A stretch of DNA of 64,000 nucleotides from Synechococcus sp. JA-3-3Ab (GCF_000013205.1 NC_007775.1:744001-808000); one strand, 5' to 3'. Positions 20,247 to 32,045 are shown, counted from the stretch's first letter. Numbers and translations: made by a program. The notes: generated from the sequence alone by a model not told the origin.

Positions 20247-21707
20247 TCAATATTCGCTAAGAAGAGCCTCCACAAACTCGTAGCTGGAAAAAGGCCTTAG
20301 ATCCTCCAACCCCTCGCCAGCTCCAATAAAGCGGATAGGCAGGTTCATCTGCTGGGTAATAGCTAGGGCGATCCCTCCTTTGGCGGTGCTGTCCAGCTTG
20401 GTGAGGATGACGCCGGTTAGCTTGGCCACTTCGGCAAACACCTGGGCCTGGCGCAGGCCGTTTTGCCCTTGGGTAGCATCCAAAACCAAGAGGCTTTCCA
20501 CCTTGGCTTCGGGGGCTTTCTTGTCGATGATGCGGCGGATCTTGGCCAGCTCCTCCATCAGGTTCTTCTTGTTCTGCAGGCGGCCTGCTGTATCTACCAA
20601 GAGCAACTCGGTGCCTCTGGCCTTGGCGGCGGTGATGGCATCAAACACCACGGCGGCCGGGTCAGCGTTAGGGGAAGGGTTGGCGATGACCTCCACCCCC
20701 GCCCGCTCTGCCCAGATCTTGAGCTGCTCTATGGCGGCAGCGCGGAAGGTGTCGGCAGCAGCAATTAGACACTGGTAGCCGGACTGGCGGGCCACATGGG
20801 CAATTTTGCCGATGGTGGTGGTCTTGCCCACTCCATTCACGCCCACGATCAGCCAGATGTTGAGCGTGCCCCGCTGGGGCGCAAAGGTGGGATCCCCTAC
20901 CGTCAGCATCTGCCGCATCTGCTGCTTGAGGTACTTCACCGCCTCCTCTGGAGGCACCACCTCCTCCCGCATGCGTTTTTGCAGGGCCTGGAGGATCTGC
21001 TCAGTGGCCTCAACGCCCACATCCGCCTGCAGCAGCATCGTCTCAATGGTTTCGACCGCCTCCCGATCAAGAGGCCCCCGGCCCATTAGAGCCTTTAACT
21101 GGTTGATCAGGTTGAGGCGGGTTTTGCCCAGACTCCGCCGCAGCTTTTGCAGCCAGGAGATCTCTTCTACGGAGATCTCTTCGGGCTTGCGTCCTTGGGC
21201 CGCCAGGATCTCGGCTGACCAGCGGAAGCCCTCGTCGAAAACCAGCTCTTCCGCCGCCGACTCTGCCGACTCTGGAGGTGGGGCAGCAGGAGCAACAACG
21301 CTGGCAGGGATCGGCTCCGGTTCCTCCACGGCGCTTGCCTTTAGGGCCTGCAGGCGCTCGGCAGCGCGAGGAGCCAGATCAAAAAAGGAGGGGACAGCAG
21401 CCGGCTGCTCAGGAGACGATGAGGGAGAGGCGGCTTCAGGTGCTGTAGCTGCTGGAGCAGAGGGCTGGGATCCCTCGCTTGCAGGGGGTTCTGGGGCGGC
21501 TGGGGAGACAACCTCTGCTTGAGTAGCTTTGGCGGCAGCCCGCGCTTTTAGGTTGGCATAGGCGGCTTTAGCAAAGGCCAAATAGTCTTCCGGCGACATG
21601 GCAGCCGGCTCTGCCGCTGGGGGAGTTGCCGACTCGGCCTTTTGGGGAGAGGACTCTGCTTCACCCTTGGAGTCGGTGTAGCGACGGCGAAACCAATCAA
21701 AGGCCAT
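20247..21707 (-). CDS. ftsY: Signal recognition particle receptor FtsY
   Basis: GTPase that docks SRP-ribosome complexes at the membrane for co-translational insertion. I start it at 21707 (MAFDWFRRRY) because AGAGGTGGG precedes that ATG and the N-terminal amphipathic segment fits; 486 residues result. Residues about 15-160 form an acidic Ala/Pro/Glu-rich A domain. The N and G domains follow: VGVNGVGKTTTIGKIA (P-loop), AAADTFRAAAIEQL, LLVDTAGRLQNK, ILTKLDSTAKGG and IRFIGAGEGLEDLRPF. All GTP-binding motifs are intact. It is convergent in function with secA and tatA a few kilobases away. Confidence 0.95.
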   Translation of the reverse strand: MAFDWFRRRYTDSKGEAESSPQKAESATPPAAEPAAMSPEDYLAFAKAAYANLKARAAAKATQAEVVSPAAPEPPASEGSQPSAPAATAPEAASPSSSPEQPAAVPSFFDLAPRAAERLQALKASAVEEPEPIPASVVAPAAPPPESAESAAEELVFDEGFRWSAEILAAQGRKPEEISVEEISWLQKLRRSLGKTRLNLINQLKALMGRGPLDREAVETIETMLLQADVGVEATEQILQALQKRMREEVVPPEEAVKYLKQQMRQMLTVGDPTFAPQRGTLNIWLIVGVNGVGKTTTIGKIAHVARQSGYQCLIAAADTFRAAAIEQLKIWAERAGVEVIANPSPNADPAAVVFDAITAAKARGTELLLVDTAGRLQNKKNLMEELAKIRRIIDKKAPEAKVESLLVLDATQGQNGLRQAQVFAEVAKLTGVILTKLDSTAKGGIALAITQQMNLPIRFIGAGEGLEDLRPFSSYEFVEALLSEY

Positions 21708-21801
21708 AATCCCACCTCTAGCCTGACTTTTTTCCAGTTTGGCAAAGCAGCTTCTTTTCCAGAGCTCGGCCTTTGCACCCAAAAGGGAAGGGACAGTTTC
21801 C

Positions 21802-22650
21802 CTAGGCAAACACCACCGTTTTGTTGCAGTACACCAGGACGCGATTTTCTAGGTGATAGCGCACGGCCCGGGCCAAGACTAGGCGCTCCACGTCGCGGCC
21901 CTTGCGGATGAGGTCAGCTACCGTGTCGCGGTGACTCACCCGCACTACGTCCTGCTCGATGATTGGCCCTTCATCCAGCTCCTCGGTGGCGTAGTGGGCG
22001 GTGGCGCCGATGATCTTGACGCCCCGCTGGTGGGCACGCTGGTAGGGGTTAGCACCGGCAAAAGCAGGCAGCGTAGAGTGGTGAATGTTGATCACCGGGG
22101 GCGCCTGGCGGAGCAGCCACCCACTCAAGACCTGCATGTATTTGGCCAGCACCACTAAGTCAATCCGATATTCCTGCAGCAAGGCAAGTTGTCGGGCCTC
22201 TGCCTCGGCTCTGTTTTCTGGAGAAACGGGGATGTGGTAGTAGTCGATGCCAAAAGAGCGGGCCAGCGGCTCCAAGTCGGGGTGGTTGCTGATGATCAGA
22301 GGGATCTCCGCCGGCAGCTCCCCAGCCCTCTGCCGCCAGATGAGATCCAACAGACAGTGGGGTTGCTTGCTAACCCACACCGCAATGCGCCGGCGCGTAT
22401 CGGAAAAATGCAGCTCCCAGTTGGCCTGGATCCCGCGGGCAATGCCGGAGAAGGCAGGAACAATCTCCGACCGTTCTAGCCGAAAGCCTTCTAAATCCCA
22501 CTCGATGCGGCTTAGGAACAACCCTGCCTCGAGATCCGTGTGGTGGTCAGCGTGAAGAATGTTGCCGTCGTAGCTGTAGATGAAGTTGGAGAGCTTGGCT
22601 ACCAGGCCTTTTTGATCGGGACAGGACACCAGTAGGGTGGCCGTGGGCAT
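21802..22650 (-). CDS. purU: Formyltetrahydrofolate deformylase
   Basis: Hydrolyses 10-formyl-THF to formate and THF, balancing the one-carbon pool and supplying formate. The 282-residue protein has an N-terminal ACT domain (ATLLVSCPDQKGLVAKLSNF) and a formyltransferase-type catalytic domain with VINIHHSTLPAFAGANPYQR near residue 195 and GATAHYATEELDEGPII near 220. The Asn-His-Asp catalytic set of this fold is represented by the IHHS and DEGPI blocks. Length and motifs match PurU. The gene stands alone, 94 bases upstream of ftsY on the same strand. Confidence 0.93.
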   Translation of the reverse strand: MPTATLLVSCPDQKGLVAKLSNFIYSYDGNILHADHHTDLEAGLFLSRIEWDLEGFRLERSEIVPAFSGIARGIQANWELHFSDTRRRIAVWVSKQPHCLLDLIWRQRAGELPAEIPLIISNHPDLEPLARSFGIDYYHIPVSPENRAEAEARQLALLQEYRIDLVVLAKYMQVLSGWLLRQAPPVINIHHSTLPAFAGANPYQRAHQRGVKIIGATAHYATEELDEGPIIEQDVVRVSHRDTVADLIRKGRDVERLVLARAVRYHLENRVLVYCNKTVVFA

Positions 22651-22795
22651 AGAAGTGCAAAGAGCTCGCCCCTTTACCCTAGGACTTGGATTGGTCTGAG
22701 GGCAAGCGCCCCTGGCCAGGGGGTTTCAGTCTTGAGCTCTTGCAACAACCCAGAACCCCCCGGCTGGCTGTCCCAACGCCTGAAGTTGATGGGAA

Positions 22796-22948
22796 TTACA
22801 TCACCGCTGAGGAGTCGGTGAGGGACAGCTCCTGAGAATAACTCGAGGGGTTTTGGCCGTGCTGCTGCAGCCAGGCTTTTGCATTCGCCAGGGCATAGTT
22901 AGGTAGGATTGTCCTTATGCCGAGACAGAGCGGGTCGAAGCGGGGCAT
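22796..22948 (-). CDS. Possible 50-residue protein just after tatA
   Basis: Starting three bases after the tatA stop, an ATG at 22948 opens a frame of 50 codons (MPRFDPLCLGIRTILPNYAL, then ANAKAWLQQHGQNPSSYSQE). The close spacing could allow translational coupling with tatA. I know no family for it, and the frame is short enough to be chance. Nothing else is seen in 22651-22951. Confidence 0.25.
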   Translation of the reverse strand: MPRFDPLCLGIRTILPNYALANAKAWLQQHGQNPSSYSQELSLTDSSAVM

Positions 22949-22951
22949 TGG

Positions 22952-23290
22952 CTAGGCAGCATCCACGCTTGAAGATCCCTCGGAGAGGGATGCGGCGGCC
23001 CTGGGCTCTGCCTCCACAACCGGCTTTGTGGGCATATCGGCTGTGGCAACTGGGTCGGTTTTGAGCGGAGCTGCAGGGGCTGTCTGGGGACTAGAGGCGC
23101 GGGCGGCTCTTTCTAGCTCCTGGGCTTCCTGGTTTAACTGAGCCTCAAACTCTCTGGCAGCATCCTGTAAGCTGCGCAAGGTTTTGGCTAGGGCACGACC
23201 AATCTCTGGCAGCTTGCGTGGCCCAAACACTAGGAGAGCCACTGCAAAGATAACCAGCATTTCCGGCAGTCCGACGCCCAAGAAATTCAT
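22952..23290 (-). CDS. tatA: Twin-arginine translocase subunit TatA
   Basis: Pore-forming component of the Tat system, which exports folded proteins across plasma and thylakoid membranes. The 112-residue protein has the short N-terminal membrane helix (LPEMLVIFAVALLVFGP), the hinge FGPRKLPEIGRALAKTL and an amphipathic helix, then a long Ala/Pro/Thr-rich tail (about residues 60-112). Cyanobacteria use TatA/Hcf106-type proteins for both the TatA and TatB roles; which this one is cannot be told from sequence alone. It is divergent from secA. Confidence 0.88.
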   Translation of the reverse strand: MNFLGVGLPEMLVIFAVALLVFGPRKLPEIGRALAKTLRSLQDAAREFEAQLNQEAQELERAARASSPQTAPAAPLKTDPVATADMPTKPVVEAEPRAAASLSEGSSSVDAA

Positions 23291-23498
23291 AAGCCCGGGG
23301 AGTGCTTTGTTTCCCTAGCCTGACATCTTCTTGCCCTTGTCCGCAAGCGCTTTTCTCCCTCCAAGGCTTGCCTCTGCTGCAGCAAACTGCCGCTGCCGTC
23401 TTGGCTGGGCTACCAGGTCAGCCCCTTTCCGGCCGCCCAAGCCCAGGGGAGGGGAATGATAAAATTGGGTATACCCGTTCTATTGGCCTAGGCTTCCC

Positions 23499-26363
<2,865 letters not shown>

Positions 26364-26445
26364 GTTTACCCTATCTCCTGGGAACGACACCTCAGCGTAA
26401 GGAAAAGCCCCGACAAGGCGGAGCAATAGCCAGAAGGGATCCCCA

Positions 26446-27204
26446 CTATTGGGGAAGCCGCTTCTCGAAATCCAGATCCGGCAAGGGCAGATTGGCCGAG
26501 CCGCCTCCTTGGCCGGTGAGCATGGCCAGGCGGCGGGAGACCTCGTCGTCGAGGGCCATTTCGTCCAGTTGGGCGGCAAGTTGCTCGCTGCGATCCTCGG
26601 AGAGCTCGCTCAGGGCGCGCGCCTTGAGCTGGCGAGCTTGGATGGCGTTCTTGGCCGCCTCGAATTGGGACTTGGCCGAGTCAATGCTATAGGCGTTGTT
26701 AACGCGGGTCATCTGTTCAAGAGCTTTGTTCACCTCGTAGATGTCTTTGAGGTTGCTCAGCTCGCGCTTGTAGAGGGCCAGACGCTCTTTTTCGCGGGCC
26801 AGCTTTTGCTTGGCAGCGGTGACGTAGCGCTCTGCTGTTTCCACATTCTCCTTAAGCGGGCCGAGAATCGCTTCAATGCGCAGCGCTTCTGCCATGGCCA
26901 GGCGGGCAGCTTCTTGATCCCCCCGTTGGGCGGCCAGGCGGGCTTTGTTCTCCAGGGCCTGGTACTCGCGCACCTTTTGCATGTATTTCTGTTCGGCGCG
27001 CTGGTAGGCGGCCACCTGGGTGGCGACGGCTTCGGTGAGGCGTTGCACCGTTTCTTGCATGGCCCGCAGCGATTCTTCTGCCACCATCACCGCCCCTGTG
27101 CCGCCCTTGTCCACTGGGATCCCCCACAGCCAGTTCCAAGTGCCGACAATAACGCTGCCGGCCCGCTGCCCGAAAATGCCGTAGATGATCTTGCGCACGC
27201 CCAT
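26446..27204 (-). CDS. PspA/Vipp1-like coiled-coil protein with unusual N-terminus
   Basis: A 252-residue, almost fully helical protein. Residues about 45-225 resemble the PspA/IM30 coiled coil (AEESLRAMQETVQRL, QKVREYQALENKARLAAQRGDQEAARLAM split over two helices, then ALEQMTRVNNAYSIDSAKSQ). Members remodel or protect membranes as ESCRT-III relatives. The first 45 residues differ from PspA and Vipp1: in place of the amphipathic helix and acidic motif there is MGVRKIIYGIFGQRAGSVIV, then a Trp-rich stretch (GTWNWLWGIPVDKGG). The C-terminal tail is short (NLPLPDLDFEKRLPQ). It may be a distinct paralogue. The name is inferred from the coiled-coil pattern. Confidence 0.55.
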   Translation of the reverse strand: MGVRKIIYGIFGQRAGSVIVGTWNWLWGIPVDKGGTGAVMVAEESLRAMQETVQRLTEAVATQVAAYQRAEQKYMQKVREYQALENKARLAAQRGDQEAARLAMAEALRIEAILGPLKENVETAERYVTAAKQKLAREKERLALYKRELSNLKDIYEVNKALEQMTRVNNAYSIDSAKSQFEAAKNAIQARQLKARALSELSEDRSEQLAAQLDEMALDDEVSRRLAMLTGQGGGSANLPLPDLDFEKRLPQ

Positions 27205-27238
27205 GGCTTGCCCTCCCTATTGCTGCCTTTCACTGTAT

Positions 27239-27949
27239 TCAATTTCCTCTGCAACTGGGAAGCTTGCCAGAAAGGGGCAGGCGGACAAAGTCAAACCCTT
27301 GCTCCCCCAAGGCCGGGATCAAACGGCGGACTACCTCGGCTACCTGAGATCCCCCCTGGACGCCGTCGTGGAGCACGATCAGGGAGCCGGGCCGCACTTG
27401 GTTGAGCACCCGCTCCACCACCACGGCCACCGGCGGGCAGAGCCAATCCTCCGGCACCACACTCCACATCACCGGTAGATACCCCCAGGAGCGCAAGTCG
27501 GTTAGCGTCCGGGGCCAGAAGAGACCGTTGGGGGGGCGCACAGCCCGATACTCTTCTGGGGTGCCGCCACAGGCAGCCACGAGGGTATCCTGGCTGCGTC
27601 GCAAGCTCTGTAGCAGTTCACCGCGGCTAAGCTGGGTAAACGAGCGGTGCTGCCAGCCGTGCAGGCCAATGCCGTGGCTCTGTTGGCGGATTTTCCGGGC
27701 CAGGTGGGGCCAGCGCTGCACCCGTTCCCCCAACACAAAGAAGGTGGCTGGTACCTGAAACTCCTGTAAAACTTGCAACAGGGTCGGCGTGTATTCAGGG
27801 TGAGGGCCATCGTCAAAGGTAAGGGCCACCTGTCGCTTCTGAGGATCTGGCGGTAAGTCCCAGAGAGCCTCAGGAAAAAGGGTCTTGAGGCCCTGCTGCA
27901 GAAGGGGGTAGAGGGCAGAGGGGAGGATCTGCGGCGGCCAAAAGGGCAT
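27239..27949 (-). CDS. Polysaccharide deacetylase (NodB-homology domain)
   Basis: A 236-residue carbohydrate esterase family 4 enzyme that removes acetyl groups from N-acetylated polysaccharide, probably peptidoglycan or exopolysaccharide. The catalytic motifs are visible: VALTFDDGPHPEYT (motif 1, general base and metal aspartates, residues 45-58), GLHGWQHRSF (motif 2, zinc histidines) and VVPEDWLCPP, a variant of motif 3. SLIVLHDGVQGG near the C-terminus is motif 5. No signal peptide is convincing. Its start lies only 9 bases from the stop of the U32 peptidase gene on the same strand, so the two are likely co-transcribed. Confidence 0.85.
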   Translation of the reverse strand: MPFWPPQILPSALYPLLQQGLKTLFPEALWDLPPDPQKRQVALTFDDGPHPEYTPTLLQVLQEFQVPATFFVLGERVQRWPHLARKIRQQSHGIGLHGWQHRSFTQLSRGELLQSLRRSQDTLVAACGGTPEEYRAVRPPNGLFWPRTLTDLRSWGYLPVMWSVVPEDWLCPPVAVVVERVLNQVRPGSLIVLHDGVQGGSQVAEVVRRLIPALGEQGFDFVRLPLSGKLPSCRGN

Positions 27950-27958
27950 AGATCGACC

Positions 27959-30505
27959 TCAACTTTCCAGAGAGCCCCTTGTTACCCCCAACTGGCTGTA
28001 CAGCTTTAGCTCCCGCCACAGTTGAGAGCCACTCATCTGGCCCTGGAGGAGCTGTTGATAGCAGCGTAGGGTTTGCTGAACCTGCTCGGCAGACTCCTGC
28101 AAGAACTCAATGCGCAGATATCGCAACCCCAGCGCCAGGAGCTGCGACACATATTCTGCCCCAGTTTGGGCTTTGCCATTGTAGAGGGTGTTGCGGCAGC
28201 CGGCATCGGCTTTCAAAATGTGCTCCACATTGGCCCTGTCCCTCAGCCTCACCTCGTGCTTTTCGCAGGGGCGGCCACAGTTGGTGTAATCCGTGCCACT
28301 GGACAAAAAGGCGCAGAAGACGCAGTGCTCCATGTGGAACATGGGCATGTGCTGGTGGATGGTAACCTCGTACCAGTGGGCGGGGCCGGCCTGCAGCAGG
28401 GATCCCAGTTGCTCGTGGTTGAGGTCATAGGAGGCGGTCAGGCGCTCCAGGCGGTAGCGGGTTTTCAAGTAATGGGCGGCGAGGGGATTGGCCACGTTCA
28501 AGGAAAAATCGCCGATGCAGCGCTGGTTGGCGAAAAAGCGTAGGTGGTCGTAGTTTCGCACCAGATAGCCATCGGCTCCTGCCGCCAGCACCTGTTTTAG
28601 AATCCAAGTTTCCCCCGGCTTAGTGATGCGGGGCGGGGCCGCCCACAGCTCCACCTCGGGGTGAGAAGCTTTGGTAGCGCGGATAACTTCCCGGTAGCGG
28701 CGGGGATCCTCAAACTCCAGGTAGATCTGCCGGATGCCACAGGCAATTGCCGCCGACAACTGGGCTGGCTCCCGCACCAACACCACCAGCTGGGGCAATC
28801 CCGGCTCGGCTGGCTCCAGGGGAGGCAGCAGGTCTTGCCAGTGGGCGTCAGGATTGAGCTGCCAGCGGCGGGGCCGGGCTCGCAGCGCTTGCAACTGCTC
28901 CACTGCCTGGCGCCGCATCTGGTTGAGGACGCTGACCGGCAGCATCACCTCCCCCTCCAGGGCGTTGTGCAGGGATCCCAGCCGGAAGGGCGTGCCCCCT
29001 AGGCGGCCCAGTTGCTGCCGCAGCTTCTCGTCGGTGAGGGGCTGCTGGCGAGCGGGTTGCAAAGGCAGTGGGGAATCCACCTGCACCACGTGGCCCTCTT
29101 CGTCCCGTAGGATCAGGGTCAGGGGCAGTCCGGCCTGGCCATGGACTTCCAGGTGGACGGGGCGTTGAAAGCGAGGCTGATCCCCGGCATAGCTCTGGCG
29201 CAGGCGCTTTTCCAGCTCTGGGTCGCTGGTTTTCCAGAGGCGATCCCCTACCCGCAGGCGTTTGAGGTCAATTGCCCCCTGGGCAAAGCTCAGCCAGGCC
29301 AACCCCTGCTTCTGGTGCACGCGGTAAACTCGTCCCCCCTGCTCCGGCAGCTCTGGCTCCCCCTGGTCAAACACCACGCCATCCCCCGCCTTGAGGGGAG
29401 CTTCCAGGCGCACTCCCACCTGATCCCCCTCGATCCTCACCACCTGCCCTAGGTAAACGCCGCGCTTTTTGCCAAAACGGGCATGCACCAGCTTTTGGTT
29501 GTTGATGCCTCGCAGCCAGCCGGTGTACAGGCCGCGGGAAAAGCTCATCTCCAGCTCATACCATTCCTGGGCTGAGGGCTGCCACGCCTGCCCTGCCCCC
29601 AGAGCGTCCAAGGCCCGCCGATAGATGCGCGTTACATTAGCTACATATTCCGGCGATTTCAGGCGGCCTTCAATTTTCAAACAGTGGATCCCCAGCTTGA
29701 CCAGCTCCGGCAGCACCTCCAGCCCGGCCAGATCCTGGGGGCTGAGCAAATACCGCTTCTCGCCCAAGTCGCGCCGGATCCCGTCCACCACCAGCTCATA
29801 GGGCAGGCGACAGGCCTGGGCGCATTCTCCACGGTTGGCCGAGCGTCCTCCCAGGGCTTCGCTGGTCAGACATTGCCCGGAGTAGGCCACGCAGAGGGCC
29901 CCATGGACAAACACCTCCAGAGCAATTGGGGATCCCCTCTCTTCCAGATGGGCGCGGATCTTGGCTATTTCCTTGAGGGAACACTCCCGCGCCAGCACCA
30001 CCACCTCGCAGCCCAGCTCGGCGGCAAACTCAGCTCCCACGCCGCTGGTGACAGTCATCTGCGTCGAGGCGTGGATGGGGAAATCGGGAGAAAGATGCCG
30101 AACCAGGCGGGCAATGCCGACATCCTGCACAATGACCGCGTCTACTCCCGCTGCTGTCATCGCGCGGATGTACCGTTCCGCCTCCTCCAGCTCCTCGGGA
30201 AAGACCAAGGTATTTAAAGTTACGTAGCCCCGCACCCCGCGCCGGTGCAGCCAGGCCATCAGCTCCGGCAAATCCGCTTCGGTGAAGTTGCGGGCGCGCA
30301 GGCGAGCGTTGAACCGTTCCAGCCCGAAATAGATGGCATCGGCTCCGTTTTCCACCGCCGCCTTTGCACACTCCCAATCCCCCGCTGGCGCAAGCAGCAG
30401 CGGCAGCTCGGCGGGCAAGGCCGCCGCCAGACGTTCGGTTTTGAGGGAACTTATCGAAGCGCTCATGAGAAGAACCCTGAGAAAAAACAAGGGATCCTCT
30501 CCCAT
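27959..30505 (-). CDS. U32 family peptidase / tRNA hydroxylation-type protein (with DUF3656)
   Basis: A large member (848 residues) of the collagenase-like U32 family. Characterised relatives (TrhP/RlhA) are not proteases but act in prephenate-dependent hydroxylation of tRNA or rRNA. The N-terminal TIM-barrel part reads LLLAPAGDWECAKAAVENGA and DAIYFGLERFNARLRARNF, and the U32 signature EVFVHGALCVAYSGQC is at about residue 200, followed by a cysteine-rich patch (NRGECAQACRLPY). More conserved cysteines near the C-terminus (HMEHCVFCAF and NCGRPCEKH) suggest a metal cluster. An alternative start at 30466 (MSASISSLKTERL) would be closer to usual family N-termini. It is followed by a deacetylase gene 9 bases on. 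Confidence 0.82.
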   Translation of the reverse strand: MGEDPLFFLRVLLMSASISSLKTERLAAALPAELPLLLAPAGDWECAKAAVENGADAIYFGLERFNARLRARNFTEADLPELMAWLHRRGVRGYVTLNTLVFPEELEEAERYIRAMTAAGVDAVIVQDVGIARLVRHLSPDFPIHASTQMTVTSGVGAEFAAELGCEVVVLARECSLKEIAKIRAHLEERGSPIALEVFVHGALCVAYSGQCLTSEALGGRSANRGECAQACRLPYELVVDGIRRDLGEKRYLLSPQDLAGLEVLPELVKLGIHCLKIEGRLKSPEYVANVTRIYRRALDALGAGQAWQPSAQEWYELEMSFSRGLYTGWLRGINNQKLVHARFGKKRGVYLGQVVRIEGDQVGVRLEAPLKAGDGVVFDQGEPELPEQGGRVYRVHQKQGLAWLSFAQGAIDLKRLRVGDRLWKTSDPELEKRLRQSYAGDQPRFQRPVHLEVHGQAGLPLTLILRDEEGHVVQVDSPLPLQPARQQPLTDEKLRQQLGRLGGTPFRLGSLHNALEGEVMLPVSVLNQMRRQAVEQLQALRARPRRWQLNPDAHWQDLLPPLEPAEPGLPQLVVLVREPAQLSAAIACGIRQIYLEFEDPRRYREVIRATKASHPEVELWAAPPRITKPGETWILKQVLAAGADGYLVRNYDHLRFFANQRCIGDFSLNVANPLAAHYLKTRYRLERLTASYDLNHEQLGSLLQAGPAHWYEVTIHQHMPMFHMEHCVFCAFLSSGTDYTNCGRPCEKHEVRLRDRANVEHILKADAGCRNTLYNGKAQTGAEYVSQLLALGLRYLRIEFLQESAEQVQQTLRCYQQLLQGQMSGSQLWRELKLYSQLGVTRGSLES

Positions 30506-30622
30506 TCAAAAGCAAAAAACCTGAGAGCAGGATCCCCCTTGCCTCAGGCCAAGCCCTACTGCCGGCGGGCCCTTGACAACGCAAAAGACCGAGGTCTCAG
30601 AAAGCCTCAGACCGTCCGCCAA

Positions 30623-30757
30623 CTACAGCGCTAGCAGCACATTCAGGATCCCGGTGAGAATGGCACTGAACAGGGCCAGCGTAATGTAGCGGCCAACAGC
30701 CGGGTCTTCCCCCAGGAGCCGGTCGGAGGCGCTGATGGTAAAAAACAAAGACCACGC
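30623..30757 (-). pseudogene. 3' remnant of a small membrane protein gene at the IS right junction
   Basis: Directly outside the IS end the minus strand reads AWSLFFTISASDRLLGEDPA and then VGRYITLALFSAILTGILN to a stop at 30623-30625. That is a hydrophobic, well-formed protein C-terminus without a start of its own, open into the element. I do not recognise the family. A candidate 5' piece lies on the other side of the element (MAKIFTPEFNQFETINATQL, from 32110). The joining of the two is a guess. Confidence 0.4.
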
Positions 30758-30765
30758 GTAAACTA

Positions 30766-30799
30766 CCCGGCTCCGACCGCTAAGCGGTACGGAGCGGGC
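30766..30799 (-). other. IS right-end hairpin overlapping the tnpB stop
   Basis: On the minus strand CCCGCTCCG pairs with CGGAGCCGGG apart from one unpaired base, and the loop itself contains ACCGC-TTA-GCGGT, giving a nested stem. The tnpB stop codon at 30780-30782 lies inside it. It has the position expected for the scaffold end of a TnpB guide RNA. Confidence 0.6.
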
Positions 30800-31991
30800 T
30801 TTCAGTAGCCCTGAGCCTGTTCTGCTCTACCAGAGAACAAAACAGGCCCGAACCTCTAGGCTGGTTTACGACAGCCCCCAAAAGCGCAATCACATTCGCA
30901 CCATTCAAATCCGCATCCCCTTCCCATCCACAGTGCCCACACTTGAACGACTTGCCACTGCGGTAGGATTGCGCAGGATCGGGATGGATGTGTAAACATT
31001 TGTGACAGGTCTGCGACGTGTAGGCAGGCGGCACAAGAACCAGAGAAACCCCTGCAACTCTCGCCTTGTATTCCAGAAACTGGCGTAGCTGGTAGAACGC
31101 CCAACTGTTGGCCCTGCGCCTTTCGGTTTTGCTGCGGGGTTGTTGATTGACTCTTTCCCGGATCCCTGTCAGGTCTTCCAGGGCGATAGCGCTGTTGGTA
31201 GCCTTTGCCCTAGAGACAATAGCTTTAGAGATGCGATGATTGACCCACGCCTGAAAGCGCCTCTCCTTGCCAGACAGCCGTTGCAACAGTTCTCTGCATC
31301 TGCGCCGCGAACTGCGGGTGCCCTTACTGGCTTTGCGTTGGAGTACCGCCCTCAACCGGGAGTAGTGGTCTCGGACTTTGTTCAACTGCTGTCCATTCCA
31401 GTTGTCCCCCTCTGACGTATGGGCAATATCTGTCCTCCCCAAGTCCACCCCGATCACCTTGTCGGTATCTTGTTGCTTGGGTGGCTTTTTCTCTACGCAA
31501 ATCTGGATGTAGTAGGAGCCATCCTTCCGCTGGACTAGGGTGGCAGCTTTTGGGTTAGAACCAGCCAGCATTCCCCTCTGGTAGTTACCAATGGCTAGCT
31601 CAAAGCGTTCTCTCCCTTCAACCGTGGTCAGCGACACCGTCCAGTCTTTCTCGCGGAATGAAAAGATACGTGCGTCGTAGGTAACGAACCTACGCTTGAA
31701 CTCTTTAACCGGACGGTTGCGCTGTCTCGCCACTTTGCGAGCGCCTGCCACCCGTCTGCACACCTGTTGAGCCAAGTTACTGGACAAGCCGAACCGGGCC
31801 CGGATTTCGCGGTAGCACAGAGACTGGAGCTTAACGGCGTTGGCGACTTTCTCGGGTGTGTTTTGGTTGACCCAGTTCAAGGCTTGGCCAAAAGCCTCCA
31901 AAGTCGCGTCCAATTTGGCGGCTTGCGACGGGGACACCTTGAGCTTGCAGGATATGGTCAGGACTTGGCTCATAAGTTCATTGTACTTCAT
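30780..31991 (-). CDS. tnpB: TnpB, RNA-guided nuclease of an IS605-type element, intact
   Basis: A 403-residue TnpB starting at the ATG at 31991, which has GGGAGGA about 11 bases upstream. Domain order: N-terminal helical/wedge region; RuvC-I aspartate in KVIGVDLGRTDIA (about residue 183); RuvC-II glutamate in IALEDLTGI (about 272); zinc ribbon SQTCHKC and FKCGHCGW; RuvC-III aspartate in DADLNGANVI (about 361). All three catalytic residues are present, so it could be active. It would use an omega RNA derived from the right end of its own element to cut DNA next to a short target motif. It is close in sequence to the split TnpB at the window start. Confidence 0.9.
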   Translation of the reverse strand: MKYNELMSQVLTISCKLKVSPSQAAKLDATLEAFGQALNWVNQNTPEKVANAVKLQSLCYREIRARFGLSSNLAQQVCRRVAGARKVARQRNRPVKEFKRRFVTYDARIFSFREKDWTVSLTTVEGRERFELAIGNYQRGMLAGSNPKAATLVQRKDGSYYIQICVEKKPPKQQDTDKVIGVDLGRTDIAHTSEGDNWNGQQLNKVRDHYSRLRAVLQRKASKGTRSSRRRCRELLQRLSGKERRFQAWVNHRISKAIVSRAKATNSAIALEDLTGIRERVNQQPRSKTERRRANSWAFYQLRQFLEYKARVAGVSLVLVPPAYTSQTCHKCLHIHPDPAQSYRSGKSFKCGHCGWEGDADLNGANVIALLGAVVNQPRGSGLFCSLVEQNRLRATESPLRTA

Positions 31992-32045
31992 CAAAGCGCA
32001 TTCCTCCCGACACTGACCCTACGGGTACAGTGCGGGGCTCCTGCG

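Larger units (their letters stand above)
30758..32045 (-). mobile_element. IS605-family, TnpB-only element (second copy of the type at 1-1124)
   Basis: The right end carries GTAAACTACCC at 30758-30768 (the complement of the GGGTAGTTTAC seen at 1114-1124) and a strong nested hairpin at 30766-30799. The left end carries an imperfect hairpin at 32006-32036 (CCCGACACTGACCC opposite GGGTACAGTGCGGG). Between them is a single intact tnpB. No tnpA and no target-site duplication are seen, as expected for IS200/IS605. The left boundary is approximate, within about 20 bases. Confidence 0.75.
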
